DNA of 64,000 nucleotides from UBA2784 sp964494625 (lineage in GTDB: Bacteria > Pseudomonadota > Alphaproteobacteria > Micropepsales > Micropepsaceae), in contig CAZBRT010000001.1 in NCBI GenBank assembly GCA_964494625.1, forward strand, positions 1,058,109 to 1,122,108, in the 5' to 3' direction. Below are positions 16,598 to 26,000 of the stretch, one piece after another. The position numbers and the translations under genes are program-made. The notes beneath the pieces are model-generated. The model had not been told where the DNA came from. It did no database searches and saw only the letters and a list, made by a program, of their open reading frames with translations. Every line of letters starts with the position of its first letter. Position 1 is the first letter of the stretch.

Positions 16598-17266
16598 TCA
16601 GCTCGCCGAGCGGATACGCGGCGCGAAGCGATAGAAGATATGATTGCCGATGGTGACGGTGTGCAACATGCTTGCCGCCCATACCGGCGCCACTTCCAGC
16701 GTATGGAAATGGGTGGCGCGGCCGGTGTAGTCCTCGTTCCGGCCGGGGCCGTGGAGCATGTACTCGGCCACGTTCAGCGCATTGCGCCAAACCTTCTCAT
16801 CCACAGGGCGGTTCATCGCCCCGTTGCAGGTGAAAGAGAACTGGCAGCCCGAACGGCGCTCGGCACCCTGATAGACGACACCGCAAACGGTTCCCGGGAA
16901 GTTCTTGTTGCGGGTGCGCTGGATGATCACCTGGGCGACCGCCCGCTGGCCGTCGCGCGTTTCGCCGCGCGCCTCGAAATAGACGGCCTGGGCAAGGCAG
17001 GCCCTTTCGACGTCGATGGCTTCGGCGGCGCGCTCTGTCAGGGCCGAGGTCAGGTTGACGGACAAGCTGGCACCGACGCTCTCGACCGCCCTGTGGGCGA
17101 CAAGCGAACGCACGGGTCCGGTCTCCGGTCCGGCGGCGACGGGGGGCACGAAGTGGGATGCGGCAATGGCATAGAAGAGGCCGCCTGCAAGGACGCTACG
17201 CAACACGCGGTCGGCCCGCTGCAAGGAGCGGGCGACAGCCAGTCGCTTTGAGCCGGTCTTGGCCAT
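16598..17266 (-). CDS. cell wall hydrolase, SleB/Hydrolase_2 family
   Basis: This 222-residue protein has one N-terminal membrane or signal segment (VLAGGLFYAIAASHFVPP, ~26-45) and a C-terminal SleB-type domain beginning CLAQAVYFEARGETRDGQRAVAQVIIQR, with the conserved Glu in YFEARGE. The family cuts peptidoglycan as a lytic transglycosylase or amidase, so this enzyme should act in the periplasm. The start at 17266 follows a weak purine stretch; a longer frame to 17335 adds a Pro-rich tail and was not used. It converges on the carboxylase gene with 3 bp between the stops. Confidence 0.88.
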   Translation of the reverse strand: MAKTGSKRLAVARSLQRADRVLRSVLAGGLFYAIAASHFVPPVAAGPETGPVRSLVAHRAVESVGASLSVNLTSALTERAAEAIDVERACLAQAVYFEARGETRDGQRAVAQVIIQRTRNKNFPGTVCGVVYQGAERRSGCQFSFTCNGAMNRPVDEKVWRNALNVAEYMLHGPGRNEDYTGRATHFHTLEVAPVWAASMLHTVTIGNHIFYRFAPRIRSAS

Positions 17267-17823
17267 CTCGGTCTCCCGGTGGTCAGATCGGCCGCCGGAT
17301 TTGGGCCGCGGCGGCGGGGGGAAGGCGTGCGGCACCCCGTAACAAGGGGGGATGGGGGCCGGCCGCCCGGCCAGGGGCCCCTTCAGTGGGGTCCGGCCAA
17401 GTTCGGGCGGACGCTATCGGGCGGGTCGAAGGGGGGTCAATTCTTGACAGGTCCGATTCCTGACGACCTGTCATGTTCCTTGTTGATAGTTATTCTCAAA
17501 AATTACCCAAGTAGGTCAGTCTGGTAATATGCGAGTTTCGGCGCATTGGCGAGTGAGATTGATCGGAATCTGATTCCAAAATAGCAGCCAATATCATGTT
17601 TTTGAACGATAATCTGATGGTTCTTGTCACCTTGCCGAGCCGTAGGATGGCCAACCAAGCCGGGGGCATCCCTTGTGCAGCGCACAAGGGCACCATCGAC
17701 CAATCGGCCTGCCACACAAGTTAAGAAAGCCGTTCAGACAAATCTCTCGAAAATTTAGGTCGGCAGAAAACAATTATAACGATCATTCAATAATTGATGC
17801 TCGTAAAAGTTGTTGTCGGGGAC
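17267..17823. other. 557-bp intergenic region, AT-richer in its right part
   Basis: No convincing gene lies here. The left third is GC- and G-run-rich. From about 17470 to 17640 and 17740 to 17820 the DNA is clearly richer in A and T than the rest of the window. It holds two perfect inverted repeats: 17445-17473, and CCCTTGTGC-AGC-GCACAAGGG at 17670-17690. Short frames at 17496-17717 do not resemble a known protein. It may carry the promoter of the cell-wall hydrolase, or the worn remains of a mobile element. Confidence 0.5.
17445..17473. promoter_or_regulatory. perfect 9-bp inverted repeat, possible operator
   Basis: TGACAGGTC (17445-17453) and GACCTGTCA (17465-17473) are exact reverse complements 11 bp apart, so the half-site centres are 20 bp, about two helical turns, apart. 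The spacer contains GATTC, a GANTC methylation site. It lies about 180 bp upstream of the cell-wall hydrolase start. A dimeric regulator site or a short stem-loop are both possible. Confidence 0.4.
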
Positions 17824-20529
17824 TCAGCGATCCTCGCGCCGGTCGCGGTGGCCAGCGGCATTTGCGGCTGCGATGGCAGCCTGGGCCGCTGCCAGTCGCG
17901 CAATCGGCACGCGATAGGGCGAGCACGACACATAATCGAGACCGATCTCGGCGCAGAAGCGGATGGAGGCGGGGTCGCCGCCATGCTCACCGCAAATGCC
18001 GAGCTTGAGGCCGGGCCGCGCCGCCCGCCCGCGCTCGGCGGCGATGCGAACAAGCTCGCCCACGCCCTCGGTGTCCAAGCTGACGAAGGGGTCAATCTCG
18101 ATCAGGCCGGCCTTGCGGTAGTCCTCCAGAAAGCGGGCACTGTCGTCCCGACTGATGCCGAAGGTCGTCTGGGTCAGGTCATTGGTGCCGAAGGAGAAGA
18201 ACTCGGCGGTGCCTGCAATGTCGCCCGCCCGCAGTGCCGCCCGGGGCAATTCGATCATGGTGCCGACGAGATAGGTCAGCTTCTTGCCCGTCTCGGCCTC
18301 GATGGAACGGGCAGTCGCGTCGATCCGGCGCTTCATCATGTCGAGTTCGCCGCGCATGGCGACCAGGGGGATCATGATCTCGGGCGTCACCGGTCTCCCG
18401 TCCGCACCCGGCCCCTCTGCCGCCTCAAGGGCTGCCTCGAAGATGGCGCGGGCTTGCATCTCGTAGATTTCGGGGTAGGTCACGCCCAGCCGGACCCCGC
18501 GATGGCCCAGCATGGGGTTGAACTCGTGAAGCTCGTCAATGCGTGCGCGCAGGCGGCTGATGGTGACCCCAGCAACAGCGGCCACTTCCGCCATTTCTGC
18601 TTCGGTGCGCGGCAGGAACTCGTGGAGCGGCGGGTCGAGGAGCCGGATGGTGACCGGCAGCCCCGCCATGATGCGGAAAAGCTCCACAAAGTCGGAGCGC
18701 TGCATGGGCAGGATCCGGGCCAGCGCGGTGCGGCGGCCCTTTTCGGTCTCGGCCACGATCATCTCGCGCACCGCAAGGATGCGGGTCGCGTCAAAGAACA
18801 TGTGCTCGGTGCGGCAAAGGCCGATGCCTTCCGCGCTGAAAGTGCGGGCGACCCGCGCGTCGGCCGGCGTTTCGGCATTGGCGCGCACAGTCAGCGTGCG
18901 GCGCGCGTCGGCCCACCCCATCAAGGTTGCAAAGTCGCCGGATAATTCGGGATCGATCGTGGGCACGCGGCCGCGGAAGACCTCGCCGGTCGAACCGTCG
19001 ATGGTGATGATGTCGCCCTTGCGCAGGGTTTTGCCGCCCGCGCTCATCGTGCCGGCCGCTTCGTCGATGCGCAGCGCGCCCGCGCCCGACACGCAAGGCC
19101 GCCCCATGCCGCGCGCCACCACGGCGGCGTGGCTGGTCATGCCGCCCCGCGCCGTCAGGATGCCGCGGGCGGCATGCATGCCGTGAATGTCCTCAGGGCT
19201 TGTCTCGATGCGCACAAGCAGGACATCGCGTCCATCGGAAGCGACGCGTTCCGCCTCTGACGGGTCAAAGACCACTTCGCCCGAGGCGGCACCGGGAGAC
19301 GCCGCAAGGCCGCGCGTAAAGTTTTCGCGCGGCGCCTTGGGATCAAGTGTCGGGTGCAACAACTGGTCGAGCGATTGCGGGTCGATGCGGCTCACCGCCT
19401 CGTCACGGGTAATGAGCCCTTCGGCCGCCATATCGACGGCGATTTTCAGTGCGGCCCTGGTTGAACGCTTTCCGGCGCGCGTCTGCAGCATGTAAAGCTG
19501 CCCGCGCTCCACCGTGAACTCGATGTCCTGCATGTCGCGGTAATGCGCCTCCAGGAGGTTGGTCACCTTGACCAGTTCGCCAAAGACCTGGGGCAGGGCC
19601 ATTTCCATTGCGGCACCCTCGGCACCGTTGGCGCGGCCATGTTCCGTCAGCGGCTGGGGCGTGCGGATGCCGGCAACCACGTCCTCGCCCTGGGCGTTGA
19701 TCATGTATTCGCCGAACAGCATTTTCTCGCCGGTTGACGGATTGCGCGTGAAGGCAACGCCGGTTGCGCTGTCGTCACCCCTGTTGCCGAAGACCATCGC
19801 CTGGACCGTTACAGCCGTGCCCCAGGATTCCGGAATGTTGTGCAGGCGGCGATAGGTTGACGCGCGCGCGTTCATCCAGCTGCCGAAGACCGCGCCGACG
19901 GCGCCCCATAATTGGGCGACAGGGTCTTGCGGGAAGGGCGCGCCGGTTTCCTCCTCCACCTTCTCCAGATAATCGGCAACGATGGCTTCAAGGTCTTGCG
20001 CATCAAGGCCGGTGTCGAGGGTGACACCCTTTTCCTCTTTCGCGAGATCAAGGATCTCCTCGAAGACGCCGTGATCGACGCCCAGCACGACATCCGAATA
20101 CATCTGGATGAAGCGGCGCCAGCTGTCCCAGGCAAAGCGCGGATTGCCGGATAGCCGCGCAAGGCCCACGACCGTCTTGTCGTTCATGCCCAAGTTCAAA
20201 ACCGTATCCATCATGCCCGGCATCGAGGCACGCGCGCCCGAGCGCACCGAGACCAGCAGCGGATTTTCGGGATCGCCAAAGCGCTTGCCGGTGGCTTCCC
20301 CCATCGCCGCGATCCCGGCCGTCACCTGATCGATCAGGCCCTCGGGATAATTGCGGTTATTGGCGTAGAAGGCGGTGCAGACTTCGGTCGTGATCGTAAA
20401 GCCGGGCGGCACGGGCAAGCCCATCGACGACATTTCGGCGAGGTTCGCGCCCTTGCCGCCCAGAAGCTCGCGCAATTCGCCCGAGCCATCCGCCTTGCCC
20501 CGACCGAAGGCGTAAACCCATTTCGTCAT
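17824..20529 (-). CDS. ppdK: pyruvate, phosphate dikinase
   Basis: This 901-residue enzyme interconverts pyruvate, ATP and phosphate with PEP, AMP and pyrophosphate in the cytoplasm. It starts MTKWVYAFGRGKADGSGELRELLGGKGANLAEM, the usual N-terminus of PPDK. The nucleotide-binding ATP-grasp domain comes first, then the swivelling phosphohistidine domain with the catalytic His in GGMTSHAAVVARG, then the PEP/pyruvate TIM barrel (GLCRTEHMFF, CGEHGGDPASIRF, GLDYVSCSPYRVPIARLA). The length is normal for bacteria. The order glyQ-glyS-ppdK is common in Alphaproteobacteria. A 161-bp gap with a GGGGAAGT-type tandem repeat separates it from glyS. Confidence 0.98.
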   Translation of the reverse strand: MTKWVYAFGRGKADGSGELRELLGGKGANLAEMSSMGLPVPPGFTITTEVCTAFYANNRNYPEGLIDQVTAGIAAMGEATGKRFGDPENPLLVSVRSGARASMPGMMDTVLNLGMNDKTVVGLARLSGNPRFAWDSWRRFIQMYSDVVLGVDHGVFEEILDLAKEEKGVTLDTGLDAQDLEAIVADYLEKVEEETGAPFPQDPVAQLWGAVGAVFGSWMNARASTYRRLHNIPESWGTAVTVQAMVFGNRGDDSATGVAFTRNPSTGEKMLFGEYMINAQGEDVVAGIRTPQPLTEHGRANGAEGAAMEMALPQVFGELVKVTNLLEAHYRDMQDIEFTVERGQLYMLQTRAGKRSTRAALKIAVDMAAEGLITRDEAVSRIDPQSLDQLLHPTLDPKAPRENFTRGLAASPGAASGEVVFDPSEAERVASDGRDVLLVRIETSPEDIHGMHAARGILTARGGMTSHAAVVARGMGRPCVSGAGALRIDEAAGTMSAGGKTLRKGDIITIDGSTGEVFRGRVPTIDPELSGDFATLMGWADARRTLTVRANAETPADARVARTFSAEGIGLCRTEHMFFDATRILAVREMIVAETEKGRRTALARILPMQRSDFVELFRIMAGLPVTIRLLDPPLHEFLPRTEAEMAEVAAVAGVTISRLRARIDELHEFNPMLGHRGVRLGVTYPEIYEMQARAIFEAALEAAEGPGADGRPVTPEIMIPLVAMRGELDMMKRRIDATARSIEAETGKKLTYLVGTMIELPRAALRAGDIAGTAEFFSFGTNDLTQTTFGISRDDSARFLEDYRKAGLIEIDPFVSLDTEGVGELVRIAAERGRAARPGLKLGICGEHGGDPASIRFCAEIGLDYVSCSPYRVPIARLAAAQAAIAAANAAGHRDRREDR

Positions 20530-20600
20530 CGCCCGTCAGCCCCTGCCACTTCCCCGAGTGAGTCCCATGTTGCGGCGCATCATGGCGGGGTGATGGGGGT

Positions 20601-20680
20601 GGGGCAACGGGGAAGTGGGGGAAGTGGGGGAAGTGGCGCGAGCTCGATCATACCCTTTCCCCGTGATTAAACGGGGAGGC
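20601..20680. repeat. short G-rich tandem repeat and hairpin between glyS and ppdK
   Basis: Around 20609-20637 a unit close to GGGGGAAGTG is repeated three times in tandem. At 20659-20676 CCCCGT and ACGGGG pair around GATTAA. The hairpin lies 15 bp after the glyS stop but no T-run follows on the minus strand, so it is only a weak terminator candidate. The tandem repeat would lie in the ppdK upstream region. Confidence 0.5.
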
Positions 20681-20690
20681 GAAAGCAGGG

Positions 20691-22721
20691 CTACCCTTCA
20701 ATCTTCGAAAAATCCGCAACCTCGTGCGCGGCGAGCTTGATGCGCGCGAGCAGGTTGAGGCGGTTCTCACGCAAGGCAGGATCGGCGTCGTTCACCGTTA
20801 CCTTCTCGAAGAAGGCATCGACCGGTGCCCGCAAGGCCGAGAGCGCGCCCATGGCGGCGGCAAAATCCTCGCGCTTCACCGCGTCGCTTGCATGTTTGAC
20901 GGCGTGATCGAGCGCTGCGGCAAGCGCCAGTTCCTGCGGCAGATTGAGCAGGGTGGCGTTGACGGCACCGGTGTAGCTGCGCTTGTCCTTCTTCTCCTCG
21001 ATGCGGAGAATGTTGGTCGCGCGCTTGTATCCGGCAAGGAGGTTCTTGCCGTCGTCGGTGGCGAGGAATGATTGCAGGGCTTCGACGCGGGCGACGAGCA
21101 GGACGAAATTGTCACTGCCAGCAATGGCAAAGGCTGCATCAGCCAAGTCGTGGCGCAGACCGCTCTCGCGCAAGACCACTTTGAGCCGATCGACAAAGAA
21201 AGTGACGAGATCGGGCGTCACCGCGACGCCGACAAGATCGGCAAGGCGCAGATTGAGTTTCGCCGTCAACAGAATGCGGATGACACCCAAGGCCGCGCGG
21301 CGCAGCGCATAGGGGTCCTTTGATCCGGTCGGCTTTTCGTCAATGGCAAAGAAGCCGGTCAGCGTGTCGAGCTTGTCAGCCAGTGCCACGGCCATAGCGA
21401 CGCGGTTTACTGGCGGATCATCCTGATGGCCCACAGGGCGATAATGCTGGCCGATTGCATCGGCGACGTCTTTGCCCAGCTTCTCATGCGCTGCCAGATA
21501 GCCGCCAATCGTGCCCTGCACTTCGGGAAACTCGCCGACGGTGCCAGACACGAGGTCGGCTTTGCAGAGACGCGCGGCCAATCGCGCATTGGCGGGATCG
21601 GCGCCGATCTTTTCCGCGATGTGACCTGCCAGCGCCTCAATGCGCTTCACACGCTCGCCCTGCGTGCCCAATTTGGCGTGGAAGACGATGCCATCGAGCT
21701 GCGGCAGACGCTCGGCAAGCGTGATCCTCTTGTCCTGCTCCCAGAAGAAGCGCGCATCCGACAACCGCGCGCGCACCACGCGTTCATTGCCGGCGATGAT
21801 CGCCTTGCCGCCATCTTCGGCCTGAAGATTGGCGACGACGAGAAACGCATTTGCCAGCTGCCCATCCAAATCGTGGAGTGCGAAATATTTCTGGTTCTTG
21901 CGCATGGTCGAAACCAGCACTTCGGCCGGCACGTCGAGAAACTCGCGCTCGAAGCCGCCGGTCAGCACCACAGGCCATTCCACAAGCCCCGCCACTTCAT
22001 CCAGCAATTCGGGATCATCCCGGAAAATAAGGCCTGCGCGCGCGGCTTCGGCTTTTGCCTGCTTTTCAATCGCGCGCTTTCTTTCCTCCGCATCAAGGAT
22101 GACCTTGGCGGCCAGAAGTTTCTCGCGGTAATCGGAAAAGGACGCGACATGGATCGCGCCCGGTGCCATCAAACGGTGGCCCCAGGTGACATTGCCGGAC
22201 ACCACATCGCCGATGGTGACATTCACGACCTTGCCGGCCAGAAGGGCGACAATGCCGCGCAAGGGGCGCACCCACACATAATCGCGGCCCGCCCAGCGCA
22301 TGGATTTGGGCCAGGGGAATTCCTTCACGATTGCCGCGATCAGTTCCGCCAGAACATCCGCAGTGGCGCGGCCTTTCCTCTCGATGATGGCAACATAGAA
22401 CTCCGACTTGCCGTCGCTTTCGACCTTAAGGTCCTCGCGCGCCATGCCGGTTGAACGCAGGAAGCCTTCAATGGCCGCAGCGGGCGCGCTGGTGCGGGGG
22501 CCTTTGCGTTCCTCGCGCTGGTCGGGCTGGTCAAGCGGCAGACCGTTTGCCACCAATGTCAGGCGGCGCGGGGTTACAAAGCTTGTCGCTTCGATTGTGC
22601 TTTCGGTAAAGCCGCGCTCGCCCAGCCCCTTGAGGAACAGGCGGCGCAGATGGCCGGCCGCTTCGGCCTGCATGCGGGCGGGAATTTCTTCCGAGAAAAG
22701 TTCAAGCAGAAACTCGGCCAT
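20691..22721 (-). CDS. glyS: glycyl-tRNA synthetase beta subunit
   Basis: This 676-residue protein is the beta subunit of the bacterial alpha2beta2 glycyl-tRNA synthetase, which binds tRNA-Gly. The N-terminus MAEFLLELFSEEIPARMQAEA is diagnostic of GlyS. The middle contains the HD-like region and the C-terminus the DALR-type anticodon-binding helices (DAFFEKVTVNDADPALRENRLNLL). It follows glyQ on the same strand with only 2 bp between the genes, so the two subunits are made together. The length agrees with the family. Confidence 0.98.
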   Translation of the reverse strand: MAEFLLELFSEEIPARMQAEAAGHLRRLFLKGLGERGFTESTIEATSFVTPRRLTLVANGLPLDQPDQREERKGPRTSAPAAAIEGFLRSTGMAREDLKVESDGKSEFYVAIIERKGRATADVLAELIAAIVKEFPWPKSMRWAGRDYVWVRPLRGIVALLAGKVVNVTIGDVVSGNVTWGHRLMAPGAIHVASFSDYREKLLAAKVILDAEERKRAIEKQAKAEAARAGLIFRDDPELLDEVAGLVEWPVVLTGGFEREFLDVPAEVLVSTMRKNQKYFALHDLDGQLANAFLVVANLQAEDGGKAIIAGNERVVRARLSDARFFWEQDKRITLAERLPQLDGIVFHAKLGTQGERVKRIEALAGHIAEKIGADPANARLAARLCKADLVSGTVGEFPEVQGTIGGYLAAHEKLGKDVADAIGQHYRPVGHQDDPPVNRVAMAVALADKLDTLTGFFAIDEKPTGSKDPYALRRAALGVIRILLTAKLNLRLADLVGVAVTPDLVTFFVDRLKVVLRESGLRHDLADAAFAIAGSDNFVLLVARVEALQSFLATDDGKNLLAGYKRATNILRIEEKKDKRSYTGAVNATLLNLPQELALAAALDHAVKHASDAVKREDFAAAMGALSALRAPVDAFFEKVTVNDADPALRENRLNLLARIKLAAHEVADFSKIEG

Positions 22722-22723
22722 GG

Positions 22724-23671
22724 TCAGCGCACCTTGCCCATGGGGCTTTCCAGCCAGGCTTCGCAGCAGGCCTTGGCCAGCGCGCGCACGCGGCCGATAT
22801 AGGCCTGGCGTTCGGTCACGCTGATGACGCCGCGCGCGTCAAGCAGGTTGAAAGTGTGGCTCGCGCGGATTGTCTGCTCGTAAGCGGGCAGCACGTGGCG
22901 CCAGTTGTTGAATGCAGGGCTCTTGCCGACAGGTTTGGCGAGCAGGCTTTCTGCCTCCTTCTCCGCATCCCTGAAATGCTGGAAGAGGATTGCGGTATCG
23001 GCATGCTCGAAATTGAAGCCGGATTGCTCGATCTCGTTCTGGCGATAGACATCGCCCCACGACATGAAATCGGGCGCGTTGCGGTCGGTCGTGTTGAAGC
23101 CAAGGTCGAAGCCGCGATCGACGTTCTGCACATACATGGCGAGGCGCTCGAGGCCATAGGTGATCTCGCCCGAGACCGGATCGCAATCAATGCCGCCGAC
23201 CTGCTGGAAATAGGTGAACTGCGTCACCTCCATGCCGTCGCACCAGACTTCCCAGCCAAGGCCCCAGGCGCCCAGCGTCGGGCTTTCCCAATCATCTTCG
23301 ACAAAGCGGATGTCGTGGACACGGGCATCAAGCCCCAATGCCGCGAGGCTGCCGAGATAGAGTTCGAGAATGTTGGCGGGTGCGGGCTTCAGGATCACCT
23401 GGAACTGGTAGTAGCGCTGGAAACGGTTCGGGTTGTCGCCATAGCGGCCATCCTTGGGGCGCCGCGACGGCTGCACATAGGCGCATTTCCAGTTGTTCGG
23501 CCCCAGCGCGCGCAAGGTGGTGGCGGGGTGAAACGTGCCCGCGCCCATCTCCATGTCGTAAGGCTGCAGGATGACGCAGCCTTGCTTCGCCCAATAGTTC
23601 TGGAGCGTGAGAATGAGGCCCTGAAACGAGCGGTCAGGTGCGGGGGCAGTGGCGTCGGCAGCGGGCGGCAT
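22724..23671 (-). CDS. glyQ: glycyl-tRNA synthetase alpha subunit
   Basis: This 315-residue protein is the catalytic alpha subunit, which activates glycine with ATP. It contains the class II core: FQGLILTLQNYWAKQGCVILQPYDMEMGAGTFHP, then YVQPSRRPKDGRYGDNPNR and WEVWCDGMEVTQFTYFQQVGG. It is first in the glyQS operon. The start at 23671 adds about 13 residues before the conserved core (SFQGLILTL); a shorter start is possible but no better ATG is seen. The upstream region contains an interspersed palindromic element. Confidence 0.98.
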   Translation of the reverse strand: MPPAADATAPAPDRSFQGLILTLQNYWAKQGCVILQPYDMEMGAGTFHPATTLRALGPNNWKCAYVQPSRRPKDGRYGDNPNRFQRYYQFQVILKPAPANILELYLGSLAALGLDARVHDIRFVEDDWESPTLGAWGLGWEVWCDGMEVTQFTYFQQVGGIDCDPVSGEITYGLERLAMYVQNVDRGFDLGFNTTDRNAPDFMSWGDVYRQNEIEQSGFNFEHADTAILFQHFRDAEKEAESLLAKPVGKSPAFNNWRHVLPAYEQTIRASHTFNLLDARGVISVTERQAYIGRVRALAKACCEAWLESPMGKVR

Positions 23672-23772
23672 TGGCGTCAGTCTTTGTGGCGCGGCGCCAC
23701 AGGCGCGCGCGCGGGTTCAGCAATCGCCGACGGGTTTAGCGGGACCGGCGCAAAGGGGAAAGGGGGGCGGCA

Positions 23773-23938
23773 CTCTTCGGCCTCCCCTTTTCTTAAAGGG
23801 GAGGCGGGGCTTGCAAGAGCGCAGCGACTGCAAGTCCGGTGGGGTTGCGGGACGCTGTACTGAGCTTGTTAGTGGTGCCCCCCACCGATTTGCGAAGACG
23901 CAAATCTGCCTCCCCCAAGAACTGGGGAGGCGGAAGAG
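23773..23938. repeat. palindromic interspersed element, copy 1
   Basis: About 166 bp with terminal inverted repeats (CTCTTCGGCCTCCCC and its near-complement at 23924-23938). It starts with a perfect 10-bp hairpin CCTCCCCTTT-TCTT-AAAGGGGAGG (23781-23804). Next come a region with CTTGCA/TGCAAG arms and the hairpin GATTTGCG-AAGA-CGCAAATC, and it ends with CCTCCCC/GGGGAGG. A second copy lies at 55402-55562. Similar intergenic elements are common in alphaproteobacterial genomes and look like non-autonomous, MITE-like repeats. It carries no gene. It lies between glyQ and a hydrolase gene; the rest of 23672-24011 holds nothing else I can identify. Confidence 0.85.
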
Positions 23939-24011
23939 ACAACAGCGCAGATGTGTGGATGCGATAGGCAACAAGGCGGTTGAAGGAAGGTTCAGCATTT
24001 GACAGCTTGCA

Positions 24012-24968
24012 TTACTCGCCACCCACAAACCCGATGATGTACCCCATCAAATCCGGGTGCAGCGGGATGGTCGGGTCGGCATAGGTCGGTTCCTGGGCCG
24101 CGCGGTCGGCCTCGCTCGCCTTCAGCGTGTGGTTCATGCCGTCGATGATGATGAAATCCGCGTCCGGCTTGCCGGCAAGCAGCAACTCGGCGTCGTGCAC
24201 CAGAACCTGAAAGTCGGTCGAGCCCTGGATGATGATTACGGGCACGGTGACCGCGCCCAGTTCCGCTGCGGGGTCAAGCGGCATCCATGAGATGAGATAA
24301 GGCTGCACGCTGGGCCGGAACAAGCCATAGAGCATGACGTTTGCATTGGGTGCAGGTTCGCCGCGCTCGAGAAGCGCAATCGTCTCCATGGCGTTATCCA
24401 GCAGCGGACCTTCGGGGATGCCCGCCCGCAATTGGCGGCGCAGGCCATCGGCAATGCGTTCGCCCGCGCCTGCAAGACAGATGAGCGCGTCCACATTGCC
24501 GGTCTTTGCCGCGAGGGTTCCGATCAGCACGCCTTCCGAATGGCCAAGCACGATCACGCGGCGCACGCCGGGCTGGGCGCGCAGCCATGCAACCCAGGCC
24601 AGCGCGTCATCGACATAAGTCTGGAAACGCAGATCCTCCTCGCGTCCGCCCGCAGCCGCGCTTTCGGCGACACCGCGCTTGTCGTAGCGCAGCGAGCCGA
24701 TCCGCGCTTCGCCCAGTGCGCGCGCGACCATGCCATAGGCATCGGTTGAGACGAGGGGTCCATTGCCGTTGCGGTCGGTCGGGCCTGAACCCGCAATGAT
24801 AAGGACGACGTCAAACGTCTCGTCCATCGGGCGGATGAACGAGCCGTGGAGCGTGCCGGTCGGCGTCTCAAGGGCTGCCTTGTTCTCTACCCACAGCGCT
24901 TCTGTCGCGCCTGAAGGTGTGGCGGCAAAGAGCAGGAACGCGATTGCTGCCGAAATGATGCGAAACAT
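24012..24968 (-). CDS. exported alpha/beta hydrolase
   Basis: This 318-residue protein has a signal peptide (MFRIISAAIAFLLFAATPSGA) and an alpha/beta hydrolase fold. The nucleophile elbow is LGHSEGVLIG, the oxyanion region is IAGSGPTDRNGNG, and a late GMNHTLK supplies the catalytic His. The motif GSGPTDRNGN resembles the YceI-neighbour type of serine aminopeptidase or esterase found in Alphaproteobacteria. It should act in the periplasm. The substrate is unknown. It stands alone between the repeat element and an NrtR-like gene on the same strand, 25 bp apart. Confidence 0.85.
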   Translation of the reverse strand: MFRIISAAIAFLLFAATPSGATEALWVENKAALETPTGTLHGSFIRPMDETFDVVLIIAGSGPTDRNGNGPLVSTDAYGMVARALGEARIGSLRYDKRGVAESAAAGGREEDLRFQTYVDDALAWVAWLRAQPGVRRVIVLGHSEGVLIGTLAAKTGNVDALICLAGAGERIADGLRRQLRAGIPEGPLLDNAMETIALLERGEPAPNANVMLYGLFRPSVQPYLISWMPLDPAAELGAVTVPVIIIQGSTDFQVLVHDAELLLAGKPDADFIIIDGMNHTLKASEADRAAQEPTYADPTIPLHPDLMGYIIGFVGGE

Positions 24969-24993
24969 GGTGCCCCCATTCAGGTGACCAAGA

Positions 24994-25992
24994 TTAGCCC
25001 CTTGTGCCGCGCGGCGTCGAGACTTTCACGCCCGGCGCGGGCCGCTCGCGCAATACGCCGCGGCGGAAGCGGAAAAGCCCGGCCGGCCGCCCGCCCGAGC
25101 GCGTGGAAAGCCGGCCTGTTGCCTCCACCAGTCCGCCCCCCTCCACCAGACGGCGGAAATTCTGCTTGTGCAGGCGCACGCCGGAGATCGCCTCGACCTG
25201 GCGCTGGAGTTCCAGAAGGGTGAACTCGGGCGGCATCAACTCGAACACCACCGGCCGGTATTTCAGCTTGCCGCGCAGGCGGCCCACGGCGGTTGCAAGG
25301 ATACGGCGATGGTCAAAAATCATCGGACGGCCAAGGTCGGCGGGCATGTCGCGCAATTCGCGCGCGATGTCGCGGCCATCGCGCCGCGCCTCCTCCACCA
25401 GACCCGCTTCGTAGAGAAGTTCATAGCGTTCCAGCACGCGCTCCTCGTCCCAGGCGGTGCCGTCAAAGCCGAAGCAGAGATGGATGCGCTCGTTGCGTGC
25501 GTCACGGGTGCCTGCGCCTGCGGCCTGCGCCCATGTCTTGAGGCGCGGGCGGATCAGCCTGTCGATCATCGCGGGTTTCGCCTCGCGCCAATCCTCCCAC
25601 GGCAGATAGGCGTACCAGTTGCGCCAGGCGGTGTCGGCGGATGGCGCAAGGCCTTGCGCGCGCGTCAGGGCAAGATAGCCGACCGATACAACGCGTGGGC
25701 CCTCGCCCAGGACGTCGTGACGGCCGCGGTCGCCGAATGTGTAAAGCTGTTCGGCATAGCCCATGGCGAGGCCGGTCTGGCGGCTGACCAGCGAGCGCAA
25801 GCCCGCTTCCAGCGTGCGGTCAGCCAAAGGCTCGAACGGGCCGAAGGGAAGTCCGTCGCGCTCCGGTCGCACGCCGCCGGCAGCCGCCTCTGACACATGG
25901 CGCACGATCAGCACATGCGGCGCATCATCGAATACGGCCACCACAGCGGCGTTGAGGCCGATGACAACCGATTGCCCTTCGCGCGCTGCCAT
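24994..25992 (-). CDS. NrtR-like Nudix-domain transcriptional regulator
   Basis: This 332-residue protein has an N-terminal Nudix-like domain (~10-150) and a C-terminal winged helix (PPEFTLLELQRQVEAISGVRLHKQNFRRL), the arrangement of NrtR regulators. The Nudix box is not intact, as expected for a ligand sensor rather than a hydrolase. NrtR proteins usually bind ADP-ribose and repress NAD genes, but no NAD biosynthesis gene is near. The gene is followed 3' by an alpha/beta hydrolase and preceded by a tyrosine phosphatase and an HD hydrolase, all on the minus strand. The ligand is therefore unknown. Confidence 0.75.
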   Translation of the reverse strand: MAAREGQSVVIGLNAAVVAVFDDAPHVLIVRHVSEAAAGGVRPERDGLPFGPFEPLADRTLEAGLRSLVSRQTGLAMGYAEQLYTFGDRGRHDVLGEGPRVVSVGYLALTRAQGLAPSADTAWRNWYAYLPWEDWREAKPAMIDRLIRPRLKTWAQAAGAGTRDARNERIHLCFGFDGTAWDEERVLERYELLYEAGLVEEARRDGRDIARELRDMPADLGRPMIFDHRRILATAVGRLRGKLKYRPVVFELMPPEFTLLELQRQVEAISGVRLHKQNFRRLVEGGGLVEATGRLSTRSGGRPAGLFRFRRGVLRERPAPGVKVSTPRGTRG

Positions 25993-26000
25993 TGTGCGCG

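Noticed and set aside
17496..17717. Possible transposase remnant in the AT-richer spacer
   Set aside because: The short frames show no DDE or other transposase motif, and no clear terminal repeats or target duplication could be found.
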